A stretch of 64,000 nt of DNA from Microplitis mediator (taxonomy: Eukaryota > Arthropoda > Insecta > Hymenoptera > Braconidae): the NCBI RefSeq assembly GCF_029852145.1, contig NC_079969.1, positions 7,998,001 to 8,062,000 of the forward strand, given 5' to 3'. A model generated the notes under the pieces. It was not told where the DNA came from. It ran no database searches and worked only from the letters and a program-made list of their open reading frames with translations. Both the position numbers and the translations under genes were made by a program. Positions 40,526-52,932 of this stretch are shown in pieces (position 1 is the stretch's first letter; every line of letters begins with the position of its first letter).

Positions 40526-43393
40526 CTATTTTTGATGAAGAAGATTGTACGCCGAGTAAGAAAATTTAACGAGCTAAAGAACAAAAAATATGAAATAATT
40601 AAATTATATTATCAACAGAGATGATTAACTTAATAAAACAAAAAAAAAAACACAAACTTTAGTGAACGAATCTAAAGAAAGTTCTATTAAGTGTCCACTG
40701 GTGAATCTAATTGGTAAAATAGCCCGGGTCTTCATTATCAACAAATCTTTTTGACTTCTAGTTGTCAGAACTTGCCAATCCATATTGTATATTGCTAAAG
40801 GTATTCCTGAACTCTGAAATAATTGTCTTAGTTAATAATAAAATAATTATGTTTCATATTTCTTAACCCGTATGAAAATAACATATATGGTCAAAATATA
40901 TGATAAATATCAGAAAATATATGTGGCCAATTTAACTAAATTTTCTAATATATTTTTTTTTATGTTAAAAAACATGATATTCATCATATACGAGTCCGTA
41001 TATGTTTAGCATATATAAAATATATATGTCAATCATATACAAAAAATACATTTTTATCATATATGAAAATATACATTCTTGTCATATCCCGATGAAAAAA
41101 GATTTTATACAATTGTATAAAATTATATACAAAAAATTGCCCGATTTAATTGTATACAACTGTATAAAAATTGTATACAGTTTTATACAAATTATATACA
41201 ATTCTATACAAATTGTATACAATCCTATATAATTATATACAATTCTATATAATTGCGATATGTAGAATTGTATGTAATTATATAGAATTGTATACGATTT
41301 GTATAGAATTGTATACAATTTCTATACAAATTGTATACAATTGGATCGGGCCATTTTTTCTATCCAATTATATATAGTCTATATATAATTACATATAGTC
41401 TATATATAATTGTATAAAATCTTTTTTTATCGGGATACGAAAACTATATATTCATCATACAAAAAAATATATATTTCTATCATATACGAAAAATATATTC
41501 TGATTATATATAAAAACATATATTTATATTGTGTATGGAAAAAAAAATTATTTATTCGTATGACCAACTCCAATTAAATTAGATCTAAATTTTAATATAC
41601 TCTTTAAATTGCAGTCAAAATTTTCAAAATTAGTTAATTTTATACGAATATATAATATACTCATATACATATACATACACCGAATAAAATATATGCTTAA
41701 ATATAACAAAGAAAATATATGGTGCCATACAAATATAAATTATATGCTACCATATATTTCAGTTCATATAAAAATTTTATATTTTGTAAATATAAAAGGA
41801 AATATATCAATACAACATATTATGAGGTAAATGTAAATGTATATATAGCTTAATATAAACAACATATAAGTTACATATATGGAATACATATATTTAATAC
41901 TGTATATAATTTCATATTAAATCGGCCAAAATCTCTATATGATTTTTTATAATATATCATAAATTTTTTTGATGTAAACATATATGATTTCATATATTTT
42001 AACCATATATTATTTTTTCATATGGGAACGCTCGAAATAAATTTAAAAATAATTGGTTGCTTTCTAAAAATTAGCAGATTTCCAAACACTGACTTGGCGT
42101 TCAATTTTTATGACAAGAAAAATATTTGAATTTTTGTAGCAGTCTTGGCTTCAAATTTCAGATTTATTTTGATCTCGAAATTTTTAAATTTCTTTAAAGC
42201 ATTGAAATTAATTTTCGAAATATAGAAAGTAGAGTTTTTATTAAATCCAAAGTTTTTGATTAGAACAATTTGAATTGTATACCTCTTGTGTCACTTCATT
42301 GCTGTACCAACAGAATAAAAATATTTCCGATAACATACATCCAAGATAAAGAATCATAGAAATAAACTCAGGACTCATAAAAACAAGCTTCGTTGATGTT
42401 TGAACGCTCAGACAAAGTATCAGAGAACTAAAGGAGTATTGAATGAATATTATCGGGCCAAATAAATCATTGGACTGTTCTGAAAAACTTTATTTAAAAG
42501 GAAAAATAGTTAATGAAACAATTCCAAGTAATATTGCTTAAATATACTCAACTGTAAAATAATCCAGTGATGATGAATGCATTGCTTAATAAGACGACGT
42601 TCGCTGTCTCTTCTTGTGAAAACCAATCCATCAGTTTTGTTATTTAGTTTCTCTCCATTAATAATTTCTACGAAATTCTCTAGGCGATTTTTCAAAATTT
42701 TCAATTGACAACAATTTCGTAAGAAAACACCGTAAATAGCGGAGTCAAACGAGAATCCAAGCATAGAGGTAAAAGAAAGTGCGATTATTTGATGAAAATA
42801 TGCGACCCAAAATCCAGTACTGTTGGTATGGTGATAAGGGAACCAGCTATTGATCGGAAGTGTTCTTGTCGGAATATTATTGAGTACCGAAGCACTATGT
42901 ATAACGCATACTGCAACACACACTGAACCTCCGTACTTTTTGACGAGATCCCTATGGTTAAACAAGAATACCTTGAACAGAGACATGAATTGTGAAAAGT
43001 AATATTTTAAATAAATTCGAAAAATAATACATACTCTTCTATTTTTGTGTACTTCGATTGTATGTTTGCTTCTTCAGCACATCTGACTTCGCAAATATTC
43101 ACGTCCAATAATTGTAAGACATTAATTATTTCATTACGCTTCACATTTAAGAAAATAAGTTTCGAACAGCCGATTATAAATGTTAATGACATTGACATAT
43201 TTTGAACAATATCTTCGAAATTTGTTGTGTAAAATAAATATATTATACAAGACATGCTAAAAGTGACCAATGCTAAGGTAATTATAAGTGTATATATATC
43301 ATATAACTTTCCCTTTATACTTGTGCTCCACTTGAGTGGTTTCCATCCACCGAAGTACTCGAGTATCATGAAACTGTAGGGAAGAGTTTTCAT
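40526..43393 (-). CDS. odorant receptor OR-6 (7tm_6), intact
   Basis: Exons 43393-43031, 42971-42553, 42487-42283, 40813-40658 and 40573-40526; 1191 nt, 396 aa. Exon 1 ends with Tyr (TAT) where the other copies have Phe. The exon 3 acceptor is AAATAAAG rather than a pyrimidine-rich ACAG, and the codon split there becomes His instead of Gln. Exon 3 has FLFCWYSNEV with Ser replacing the Gly of the hallmark WYGNEV. The end is LVKFSYSAYNLLHQK. Intron 3 holds a 1160-bp insertion. The frame is open throughout, so I call it functional, with the weak acceptor as a caution. Confidence 0.88.
40867..42026. mobile_element. CCCGTATGAAAATAACATATATGG element in OR-6 intron 3 (1160 bp)
   Basis: Left end CCCGTATGAAAATAACATAT, right complement ATTATTTTTTCATATGGG. 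The intron of OR-5 reads straight through as TTTCTTAACGCTCG; here AA is present on both sides, a 2-bp duplication. The interior is almost wholly ATATATG/CATATAT words. The frames at 41002-41377 are low-complexity. It contains a second element at 41087-41435. Confidence 0.85.
41087..41435. mobile_element. nested TA-site MITE of TTGTATACAA words (349 bp)
   Basis: Starts TCCCGATGAAAAAAGATTTT and ends AAAATCTTTTTTTATCGGGA, with TA on both sides (41085-41086, 41436-41437). The middle is composed of ATTGTATACAATT-like palindromes on a roughly 10-20 bp rhythm. Confidence 0.85.
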
Positions 43394-43960
43394 GTTGACT
43401 CGACGAAAATTTATTTAACAATGAGGGGTAGTGTTACTGGAGGTTCATAACTTACAGAAATAGATAATAAAATATCAAGGGATAGAGAAAGTTACAGCTA
43501 ACGTTTATCAAAATTACTATCTAGCGAAAATGTCATATGTCTATGAATAAATAATGACTTTCTATGCGTAGTAGATACAACCGGTTTCCTATTCCTTCCA
43601 ACCCTTTTTCTATTGCGACTTTTGTTCTCGAAATAAGAACCGAATATTTCTACCCCGTAATCAGAGACAGTATAGCAGAGAGATCGATGCGTGGTATAGA
43701 TGATATTTATTATAATGATAGCTTTCGACATTTGACGTATTCAGTTTTTGTCTCCGATACACGACAATATTTAACTCTATCATTTTATTGACTTTCCTTT
43801 CCAGAATTTGACTTCCAAGAGTTTGTATTTATTTTGTTACCGTGGAGACAAAGTTAAATTTATATTATCTATGAATGACACTCATGTATATTCAGTGTAT
43901 GCTCGGATATATTGGATGAAATATACAATAAATTTCGTAGAGTTTATTCTTATTGAATGT
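43394..43960 (-). promoter_or_regulatory. conserved upstream module of OR-6
   Basis: X-box-like site at 43836-43849, 443 nt from the ATG, the only copy with a one-base difference in spacing. The minus-strand 85-codon frame is shortened here. The 5'UTR donor is kept. Confidence 0.65.
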
Positions 43961-44537
43961 CTTTATGTGTAATATTGTATCAACATACCCATTCGGTATA
44001 TGAGATTCATTCGAGTGTCAACGTTTAATAATGTTATCATTTTTTTTTAAATGTCATACTATTGTGTTTTTATTTGCGCGTGTCTAAGACACACATCAGA
44101 GTTATCTATTAACTACTCTATAATACTTTTGTGGTCAGAATTTTTTTTTAGTTTTAATGCAACTTATTTTTCCCGCCTTCCATTTCTCTTCTCCACATGT
44201 CGACAGGTTTTTATACTTTCGAAACTCTATGACAGTAAAAAAGAGTCTAAAATTTTTTTTCTGAATTAACCCTTGAAATCCTACTGTAAAGTAAATTCAT
44301 CTATAGTTATCGCTAATTAAATTTTTTTAATTTAGCCCAACATATCAGGCTTGGTCAGACATAGACAGGCATAATTATGTTGAATCAATTTATACCGTCA
44401 GACATGATCATGTCGGTTTATGGTTAGTCAGACGAATAATTTGAAAAATTCGATTCGATTTGATACAAATAGTTTGTTAGTTCGAACTATTCGCGCACCC
44501 CTAGGGTGAACGTTTGAAAGTGACTGGTCGCTAGTTC
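43961..44537. other. spacer upstream of OR-6, no gene seen
   Basis: AT-rich. Near 44436-44505 a GATTCGATTTGATAC...CGAACTATTCGCGCACCCCTA fragment resembles the ends of the TTCGAA palindrome to the right. Confidence 0.45.
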
Positions 44538-44663
44538 CCGCATGGAAAATGGAAATATATATAAATGGAAAATATATGCAAACATATATGTGTTATATAT
44601 GTCAAAAATATAAAAATATATGTTACTTATATGAAATATATATTCTGACATATTTTTTTTTTG

Positions 44664-45465
44664 TCGAATCGAGTCGAATAGTTAGATTCGATTCGATATT
44701 CGAATCGAATATCGAATAGTTCGAAGCATTCGAAAGATTCGAATAGTTCGAAAGATTCGAATAGTTCGAAAGATTCGAATAGTTCGAAAGATTCGAATAG
44801 TTCGAAAGATTCGAATAGTTCGAAAGGTTCGAATAGTTGGAAAGGTTCGAATAGTTCGAGAGGTTCGAATAGTTGGAAAGGTTCGAATAGTTCGAGAGGT
44901 TCGAATAATTCGAAAGATTCGAATAGTTCGAAAGATTTGAATAGTTTCGAAACTTTACTGAATCTTCGGTAAATAGGGGAGCCTGGGGCACGAATGCCCC
45001 CCTCATGCGGGGTAAACGGGACCACTCGAAAAAAAATTTTTTTTTTCGTTTTCCGTCAAGTTAATTTTTTTTAGTGGTCCGTTTTACCCTACATATCACA
45101 TATTGGCCTAAAATATGATAAAAACATTACAGAGGTCATAACTTGACGGAAAATAAAAAAAAATTTTTTACCTAATTTTTGAGGGGAGCATTCGTGTCCC
45201 AGGCCCCCCTATTTACCGAAGATTCGGTAAAGTTTCGAAACTATTCAAATCTTTCGAACTATTCGAACCTTTCAAACTATTCGAACCTTTCGAACTATTC
45301 GAACCTTTCCAACTATTCGAACCTCTCGAACTATTCGAACCTCTCGAACTATTCGAACCTTTCGAACTATTCGAACATTTCGAATCTTCGAGGCAAATCT
45401 CGAATCGAATTTTTCGATTCGATTCGTCTCGAATAATTCGAACTTTCGAGTATTCGCACACCCCT
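44664..45465. repeat. inverted pair of 18-bp TTCGAATAGTTCGAAAGA minisatellites
   Basis: The left arm (about 44700-44950) has a dozen or more tandem units of GAATAGTTCGAAAGATTC. The right arm (about 45240-45395) has the same units inverted. Both arms continue symmetrically through TTACCGAAGATTC(G/A)GTAAA to the central element. Long open frames here only repeat NYSNLS or similar and are not genes. Confidence 0.85.
44976..45209. mobile_element. GGGGAGCCTGGGGCACGAATG element at the palindrome centre (234 bp)
   Basis: Left end GGGGAGCCTGGGGCACGAAT, right complement ATTCGTGTCCCAGGCCCCCC, with TA on both sides (44974-44975, 45210-45211). Inside are GGGGTAAACGGGACCACTCG and its complement AGTGGTCCGTTTTACCC, the same words as in the CCDC186 intron 2 array. 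Confidence 0.8.
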
Positions 45466-46009
45466 ACTAAATATGTTTACTTATATAGCCACATATATAT
45501 CTCCATTTATATAGCATTTATTTATAATATATAAATTATATATTTTTAATTTTATGTAAGCATATATATGTTTTCATCTACGCATACATTTGTCTGAAAA
45601 TTTAGTTGACATATTTTTTTTTTGCCCACATATATGTTATATAGGTGACATATATGTTGCATATAATTTTCACGTATATATTTTCCCATGCGAGCTAGCT
45701 CCGTTACATTAATCAATCGTCCAACTGCGTCAACAAATTGGCATCAAGTCTTTCCATACTCTGACGTCAGTTTGCAACCATGTGACTATTGGGAACAAGA
45801 CCAAAAATTCAGATCTATTTGTTGAAATGGGAAAAAATCTTAATTTTTCCAATTTTAACCAATGAAGCTGTCGGTAGAAATTGGCAGATGCATATACATT
45901 CAAATTTTTAAGTGATGAAATAACTTATTTAAGATTTTTGTAACATGAATTTATTTTTAACTATCATCTGTCGATACACAACTGATTTATCTTTAGGAAT
46001 TTGATACAA

Positions 46010-46240
46010 GATATTATATTGCGTGACAAGGCTGAAATAAGTCGATTTAAAATGAGGGTCAAGTTAAAGTTGAAAGCCCGTGAGCTGACATCACCCGACT
46101 CTGAAATTATATTTTCTCCTATGCCACGCACTATATTTTTCATATCACCTGCATTGATACTGGATCGTTCAAATGTCTAGAGCCAGTCGCACTAGGTTAA
46201 TTTCTGACTGATAGCGTGGCAAAAAAATTATACTGTATTT
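46010..46240. mobile_element. GTGACAAGG..GAAATAAG repeat copy
   Basis: TATATTGCGTGACAAGGCTG, then GAGCTGACATCACCCG and GCATTGATACTGG..CGTTC. It closely matches the copy at 55190-55440. No ORF. Confidence 0.6.
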
Positions 46241-46885
46241 TGAATATGTGAATTCAAGTAATTTAACAAGAAAACAAATCGCTTCTTTACAACTTTTGCC
46301 TTTTAAGTACAATATTCGAGCGTCCTATGGCATGAGTAAAATAGCCCATCCTATCGAAAATTGACTAAACTATAGAACGGCGCATAATGAACCGGATGTT
46401 CGACTTTCCAGCATGACTTTCCTGCGCTGAGAAATAATTAGCCATAGGAAGTATATACGAATCACTGAGCAATCATAGTTCATTTTAGAAAGAAAAAGAT
46501 AGTGGAAGCCTTGTCTCTGTATACTCCTAAAATTGTCCCAACAAAAGAGTATTGCTCTGGTGTTTTTGGTTTTTACTCCCACCCTGAGTGTTTTATGTAG
46601 TAAATGTTCTCCTAATTGTCCTTCTGCATGTGTAGTTTAAAAATAACCGGACGTGGGAGCAATTTCCGAGGTTCATTCTGTCTTTGAGAGAAGATTACTG
46701 CTTTATTTTTTCACTCACGCAGGCGCATTGCAATAATATGTTTGTTATTCTTAATCAGACCAAAATGGTAACCTGTGATTTGTACCTTCTTCGAGTTTCA
46801 TTGTTGGACTGGCAGAACAGACATTGGAACTTCAAGTTCCAACGCAGATGGTATAAATATATATATGAGATTCAGGAAAATACTA
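46241..46885. other. unassigned intergenic DNA
   Basis: Less AT-rich stretch with short frames on both strands (46370-46582 minus, 46684-46968 plus), none of which I can assign or find repeated in this window. Confidence 0.4.
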
Positions 46886-49395
46886 CACTGTTAAAAATTT
46901 CTATTGTAATTTTACAAAAATTGTATTGGAAGCTAATAGGCAAAACATTTAGCCATAATTCAAGTTAGGTATTGTAATTATACAAAACATTTCCTACTGT
47001 ATTTGCTTTGGAATATTACAAAGTAATCATAGTAATATTACAAAACTTTTTACAAGGGTTAGTCTACTAATTTTACATTGTGAGTTTTGTAATTTTACAA
47101 AACATATGAAGCTCTGTTAGATTAATGATATTGTAAAACAGTTTTGTTATTTCACAAAACATCTAGATGCTTTCTTTAAAGTAATTTTACAATATCATTT
47201 TGTAATTTTACACACATTTTTTAATCAGCCAGATTTGTAAAATTACAATATCTCTCTTTGATTTTACAAAACATCTAAATGCTTTCTTTGAAGTAATTTT
47301 ACAATATAGTATTGTAATTTTACAAACATTGAACATGACCAGATTTTATTTAATTAAAAAATAAAAAGCAGATTGATTTATTTTTTTCATTTTTTGTTTA
47401 ACCATTTTGGCGATGCTGGGATTATTAGGTATGCGAATAATTGAATTTCTAATTGTATGAGAAATTCTTAATTCAGAGAAAAAACGCTATACACTTATTA
47501 ACGACCGCACACGAATTAGTGGGATTCGAACCCGGGACCCTACAAACGAAAGACCGACGCTTTAACGACTAGGCTACGCAACCGACAGTGACTACCGAGT
47601 TTAGTGATACACTACATAAGACTTCTTTTATTTTTTTAGAAGTTTTTATTAACATTTTTGATTTCAAAATGTAGTCTGAGTCAAAAAGAAAAACATTTCA
47701 ATACGATTCATGGAACTAATTGTAGAGAAAAGTATTATTATTACTAAATATATTTAAAAAAACTTGAGTATCACATTTTTATGTTTGTAATTCTTTAATT
47801 ATTAATATTATTATTATCGATGTTTTTTTTTTATTTACTTACTTATTAACAAATTTTTTTTTCATCATATAAAAAAGTTTATGTAGAAACAATTCTTATT
47901 CATTGATACTCAGTCTTCAAATTATGTAGCTATCATAAATTTCTTTATTCAACAATAATTTTAATACTAACCAATTTAGCTTCTGTAGCAGAATTTGTTC
48001 AGGGTCACTTTTATTCGTAAAATATCGAAGATAAGTTGATTCAATAAAACAAAGCAGACTGGATCATATTGTAATGAAGTAAATGAACGCAGACTACCGG
48101 CATCCCATGCCAAAAAAAATATAAGTACATTTTGGATATATCCGCATATACAAACACGTTTGTTCTTAGAGGATCCGATTTGTCCCTACCCTTTTACCCT
48201 ATTGAAGCGAGGCACAAGAAAAAGTACAATTTTTTTTTTTTTTTTTTTCATTAAGTTTTCTATTTATCACCTGAAAGAACAAAAGTGAAGAAAAAAATTT
48301 TTTCTTTTATCATGATTTTTTTCATATTTTTTAAAAATTCTGAAAAAACAAAATTGGGAAAACAAATTTCAAAAAAAATTTTTTTCTTTTTTAGTAATGG
48401 ATGTCCATCTATAAGTTCAAAATGGATAAGAACAAATTTTTTTCGTTTCTGTACACGTTTAACCCTCTTTTTTTGACTATCCGTATCGTATAGTAACATT
48501 ACAACTCGATCGTGTTCAATAAATAAAAATGTATGGTAAAATTACAATACACTCGGTAATTCTATGATAAAATTCGCAAAAATAAAATTGAGCTTTGTAA
48601 AATTTTAATGATTTGATTGTAATATTAATTACAACATTCTGTTGCAATTTTACTAAGAATTGTAGAAAATTGAAGTACAAGTTTTTTTGTAAATTTCAAA
48701 CGCTTTTAATTTAAAATCAACGTCCTGTTTTGTAAAATTACAACTCGTGTCCATTAAACAAACATTTATGGTAAAATTACAATACACTCTGTAATTCTAT
48801 GATAAAATTTGTAAAAAAAGAATTAAGGTTTGTAAAATTTTAATGGTTTCATTGTAATATTAGTTACAATATATTGTTGTAATTTTACTAAGAACTATAT
48901 AACATTGAATTACAAATATCTTTTGAAAATTTTAAACGCTTTTATTTTAAAATCAAGGTCCTGTTTTGTAAAATTACAACTCGTGTATAATAAATGAAAA
49001 TTTAGGGCGAAATTACAAGACACTCTGTAATTCTACGGTGAAATTTGTAAAAAAAGAATTAAGGTTTGTAAAATTTCAATGATTTCATTGTAATATTAAT
49101 TACAATATTTTGTTGTAATTTTACTGCAAATTGTAGAAAATTGAATTACAAATATCTTTTGTAAATTTTAAACGCATTTTATTTAAAATCAAAGTACTGT
49201 TTTGAAAATTACAACTCGTGTACAATTTATACACAAAGATAGTAAAATTACAACTCATTTTAGTAGTTTTCCTAACGCATCATGGAAAATTACTCAAATT
49301 GTTTTATAATCTTGTATTGACATACATTGATTTGTATTTTTACCACACCACTGCTTTGTAAAAATATTGTAATTTTACAAAAATTTTTAACAGTG
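46886..49395. mobile_element. large TA-site element, CACTGTTAAAAATTT ends (2510 bp)
   Basis: Starts CACTGTTAAAAATTTCTATT and ends AAATTTTTAACAGTG, with TA on both sides (46884-46885, 49396-49397). The outer 300-900 bp on each side are runs of TTGTAATTTTACAAAA-type words. On the right these form three direct repeats of about 240 bp (starting near 48490, 48730 and 48970, each with AAATTACAACTCGTG). A tRNA-like fragment (47520-47588) and AT-rich filler lie inside. No transposase seen. Confidence 0.85.
47520..47588 (-). repeat. tRNA-like fragment (SINE head or tRNA pseudogene)
   Basis: On the minus strand GCGTAGCCTAGTCGTTAAAG resembles an A box and CCGGGTTCGAATCCC a B box, correctly spaced. The acceptor stem does not pair and the anticodon stem is poor, so it is not a working tRNA. 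Confidence 0.55.
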
Positions 49396-49618
49396 TATAC
49401 TCAACCAATACTTTGACCTACAAGCAAAACATAAAATTAAATATGTCTAAGAGAGTCTATACTTTAGATTTTTGGAGAAATACCATTAGATTTTGTCGTA
49501 GTAGTTCATAAGTTAATAAAATTTGAGGTTTATATCTTGATCAATTTACTTTCAAACGAAGTCTGTTGCTAAAAAGTGATAACTAACATACTACTTATAA
49601 TTTCTTCATAATTAAAAC

Positions 49619-52600
49619 TTATTGAATACTTCTTTGATGAAGAAGATTGTACGCAGAGTAAGAAAATTTAACGAGCTAAAGAACAAAAAGTATGAAATAA
49701 GAAATTATATTATCGACAGAAATGATGAATTTAATGAGATAAAAAAAAAAAAAACACGAACGTTAGTGAATGAATCTAAAGAAAGTTCAACTAAGTAACC
49801 ACTGGTCAATCTAATTGGTAAAATAGCCCGAGTTTTCATTATTAACAAATCTTTTTGACTTCTAGATGTCAAAACTTGCCAGTCCATATTGCAAATTGCT
49901 AAATGTATATCTGAACTCTGAAAATAATTGTCTTAGTTAATAATAAAATAATTATATTTCATGTTTCTTAGCACTCAATATAAATTTAAACATAATTGGT
50001 ACACGGAAAAAAAATTCGACGAAAAATTCCAATATTACTATCGTAATCCTAGACTATACTTTTATTATCTGTAACTTTCAAATATATGATACGAAAATTT
50101 ACAGTTTGTAAAAGATTTTTTACTATTCACTATCGTAATTTTATTAAGAGCTTGTTGTATAAAATTCAATAAGAAATATGACAATGTTACTATCGTAAAT
50201 AGTAAAAGAATAAAAAATGAGATTTAATTATAATATTTATTCTTTTATTCTTCCTCTTAATTTACAGTGCTGCCTCTATGTTTTTACAATACAAGTCACA
50301 AAAATTACGATAGTTGAATTGTAAATTTTTTGACATGGTATAGTATATGCCATCTGAAGGGTTTCCGTATGAAAGACAAATGTCACAATACCATGATGTG
50401 ATGCTTGTGTGAGTATATATATATATATACAAATGATGACATCTACTTTGTCTGTATTATTTGTGGTTCAACTATATATATTTATAAATCAGTTTATCTT
50501 TATCCACAGTGTAGTGCAGAAATAGAGGTTATTTTTCATGACGTTTTTCGGACAATTGTAAATAAGAAATTTAAAAAAAAAACTGTGCTTTCTTCATTAC
50601 AAACCTACATAGATTCTGGAATATAATAATTTGGTGGTGTAAGTATAATTTATACTATTCAATTTTTATTAAACTGAATATTCTGTGGGTATTAAAATTA
50701 TTTATCTGGACATGAAGTTTATTTTTATAAACAATTTAGTAGTATTATGTGGTCATAGGATAAATGATTCTAAATGAATGAAAATTTATTTTTTCTAATA
50801 AATTCAATTCTCCTAATTTTCTTACAGGATATTCTTCATTTGTCGACAATAACCTCAAATTATGGACATTTAAAGTTTCTTTATGGATACTGAAGTTAGC
50901 AGACGCCTAATAATTTTTGGATTTTTTTAAAAATGATAAATTATAGAAAAAAAGTATTCGAAAAAATTGCACCTATGGTTTTTTTTAATTTTCTACATGT
51001 GCGTATTTTGAATACAACGAAATGAGTTATTTATTCAAAAGGAAAAAATTATAATACTTTTGGAATCTGATGTAATATTATAACTTATAAAGTTAAAATA
51101 ATTAATAATAAATTTTATATATACCGAAAAAATATATTCGAAAAAATATTAAATAAATATTTTATTATTACTACTTCAACATGTTTTATTTTTATTTCAA
51201 GATTGTATTTTCCTTCTCAATTTAACTGTTAAAAAAAAAAAAAAATTCCAAATGATAAATTTTTCTTTTCTATTAATTATAAGTTCTACTTTCTTAAGAA
51301 AATATATTTTACTCCATTGACTTCTAATTATTATTTTATATTTAAAGAAATTCTACATTACCGACTCATTCATTTTACGATAGTTGTATTAGAATTTATG
51401 TTGACGCAAATTGTATAATTTACTCTATAGTATCTGATTTTTTCTTTCAGGTAGTAGTATAAATTATAAAATAAAAATTACGATAGTCTATTGTAAAAAT
51501 TATTATTGAAAACTTATAGTCCAGCGTTACAATACTATATAATGAAAATTACGATAGTTAAATCGTAAAAAATCCGTGAATTTTTTTTCCGTGTAGCTTT
51601 CTAAACAGTAGCGGATTTCCAAACCCGGAATAGCTGTTTAATTTTTATAATAAAAAAAAAAAATGAATTTTTGTAGCACTCTTGACTTCAAAGTTCAGAT
51701 TCATTTTGATTTAGAAATTTTTACTTTCCCATAAACCGTCGAAATGAATTCCCGAAATATATAATGGAGGATTTTCATTAAAATTAAAATTCATGATTAG
51801 TAAAATTGTGGAATTTGATACCTCTAGTGTTACTTCATTGCCATACCAACAAAATAAAAATATTTGCAACAATATGCATCCAAGATATATGACCATAAAT
51901 ATAAACTCAGGACTCATAAAAACAAGCTTCGTTGATGATTGAACGGTCAGACAAATTACCAAAGAATTAAAAGAGTATTGGATAAATATTATCGGGGCAA
52001 ATAAATCATTGGACTGTTGGGAAAACCTGTATTAGAAAAAAAAAGATTTTCATGAAACAATCATAAGGAATTTTATAAAAATATACTCAACTGTAAAATA
52101 ATCCAGTGATGATGAATGCATTGCTTAATAAGATGACGTTCGCTGTCTCTTATTGTGAAAACCAATTGACTAGTTTTATTATTTAGTTTTCCTCCATTAA
52201 GTATTTCCACAAAATTCTCTAGACGACTTTTCAAAATTTGCAACTGACTACAACTTCGTAAGAAAACACCGTACACAACGGTGTCAAATGCGAATGCAAT
52301 TATGGCGGTTACAGTAATCGCGATCGTTTGGTGAAAATATGCGACCCAAAATCCTTTACTGTTGGTTTGGCGATAAGGGTACCAGCTATTGATCGGAAGT
52401 GTTCTTGTCGGAATATTATTGAGTACCGAAGCACTTTGTATTAGGAATACTGCCATACACACTGAACCTCCGTACTTTTTGACGAGATCCCTATGGTTAA
52501 ACAAGAATACCTTGAACAGAGACATGAATTGTGAAAAGTAATATTGTCGATAAATTAGAAGAACAAAACAAACTTTTCTTTTTTATCGTACTTTAATTGA

Positions 52601-52932
52601 ATGTTAGCTTCTTCAGCGCATCTCACTCTGCAAATATTTGTGTCGAATAATTGTAAGACATTTATTATTTCATTACGCTTCACACTAAGAAGAAACAGTT
52701 TCAAACAGCCGATGATAATTGTTAATGACATTGACATATTTTGAACAATGTCCTCGAAATTTGTAGTGTCAAATAAATCTATTAAACAAGACATGCAAAA
52801 AGTAACCATTGTTAAGTTGATAGTCAATGCATATATATCATAAAACTTTCCCTTTATACTTGTGCTCCACGTGATTGGTTTCCACCCGCCGAAGTACTCG
52901 AGTATCATGAAACTGTAGGGAAGAATTTTCAT
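49619..52932 (-). CDS. odorant receptor OR-7 (7tm_6), probably intact
   Basis: Exons 52932-52570, 52510-52092, 52026-51822, 49917-49762 and 49675-49619; 1200 nt, 399 aa. Differences from its neighbours: the exon 1 donor is GTTTTG instead of GTATTA; exon 4 ends ACT AAC (Asn) before GTTCGT where the others have Lys; and the usual stop codon is changed, so the C-terminus runs on as SYSAYNLLHQRSIQ. The core is otherwise typical (FLFCWYGNEV, MDWQVLTSRSQKDLL). Intron 3 is 1904 nt because of the element 50002-51593. The frame is open, but the two altered donors could lower splicing efficiency. Confidence 0.82.
50002..51593. mobile_element. TA-site element, CACGGAAAAAAAATTCGACG ends, in OR-7 intron 3 (1592 bp)
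   Basis: Left end CACGGAAAAAAAATTC, right end GAATTTTTTTTCCGTG, TA on both sides (50000-50001 and 51594-51595). OR-4, OR-5 and OR-6 have the empty site AATTGGTTGCTTTCTA. Inside are many TTACGATAGT words in both directions and a left-half GAAGTTAGCAGAC fragment (50885-51012). The frame 50405-50626 is AT-rich and unmatched. Confidence 0.9.
50885..51012. mobile_element. left half of a GAAGTTAGCAGAC MITE
   Basis: GGATACTGAAGTTAGCAGACG through GCACCTATGG to CTACATGTGCGTATTTT, i.e. the left half of the family near 3.2-4.1 kb, nested in the OR-7 intron element. The right end is missing. Confidence 0.75.

Larger units (their letters stand above)
44538..45692. mobile_element. CCCGCATGGAAAA element enclosing a TTCGAA satellite palindrome
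   Basis: Outer ends CCCGCATGGAAAATGG and TTTTCCCATGCG, followed inward by ATATATATG-rich DNA like that of the 40867 element. The middle holds the inverted 18-bp satellite (44664-45465) and, at its centre, a TA-site element. Confidence 0.7.

Noticed and set aside
41002..41377. three Tyr/Ile-rich frames on both strands
   Set aside because: Low-complexity translation of TTGTATACAA words inside a MITE.
44623..45461. 127- and 132-codon minus frames and the 85- and 82-codon frames on both strands
   Set aside because: Translations of the 18-bp satellite (NYSNLS and frame-shifted versions); no real protein features.
44664..45465. CRISPR-like array of 18-bp repeats
   Set aside because: Repeats are contiguous with no unique spacers, inverted across a centre, and in eukaryotic DNA.
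47520..47588. tRNA-Glu or tRNA-Arg gene
   Set aside because: The acceptor and T stems do not pair adequately, and it lies inside a transposon.
50405..50626. 73-codon plus frame in the OR-7 intron element
   Set aside because: AT-rich, begins in a TATATA run, no motif, and unmatched in other elements.
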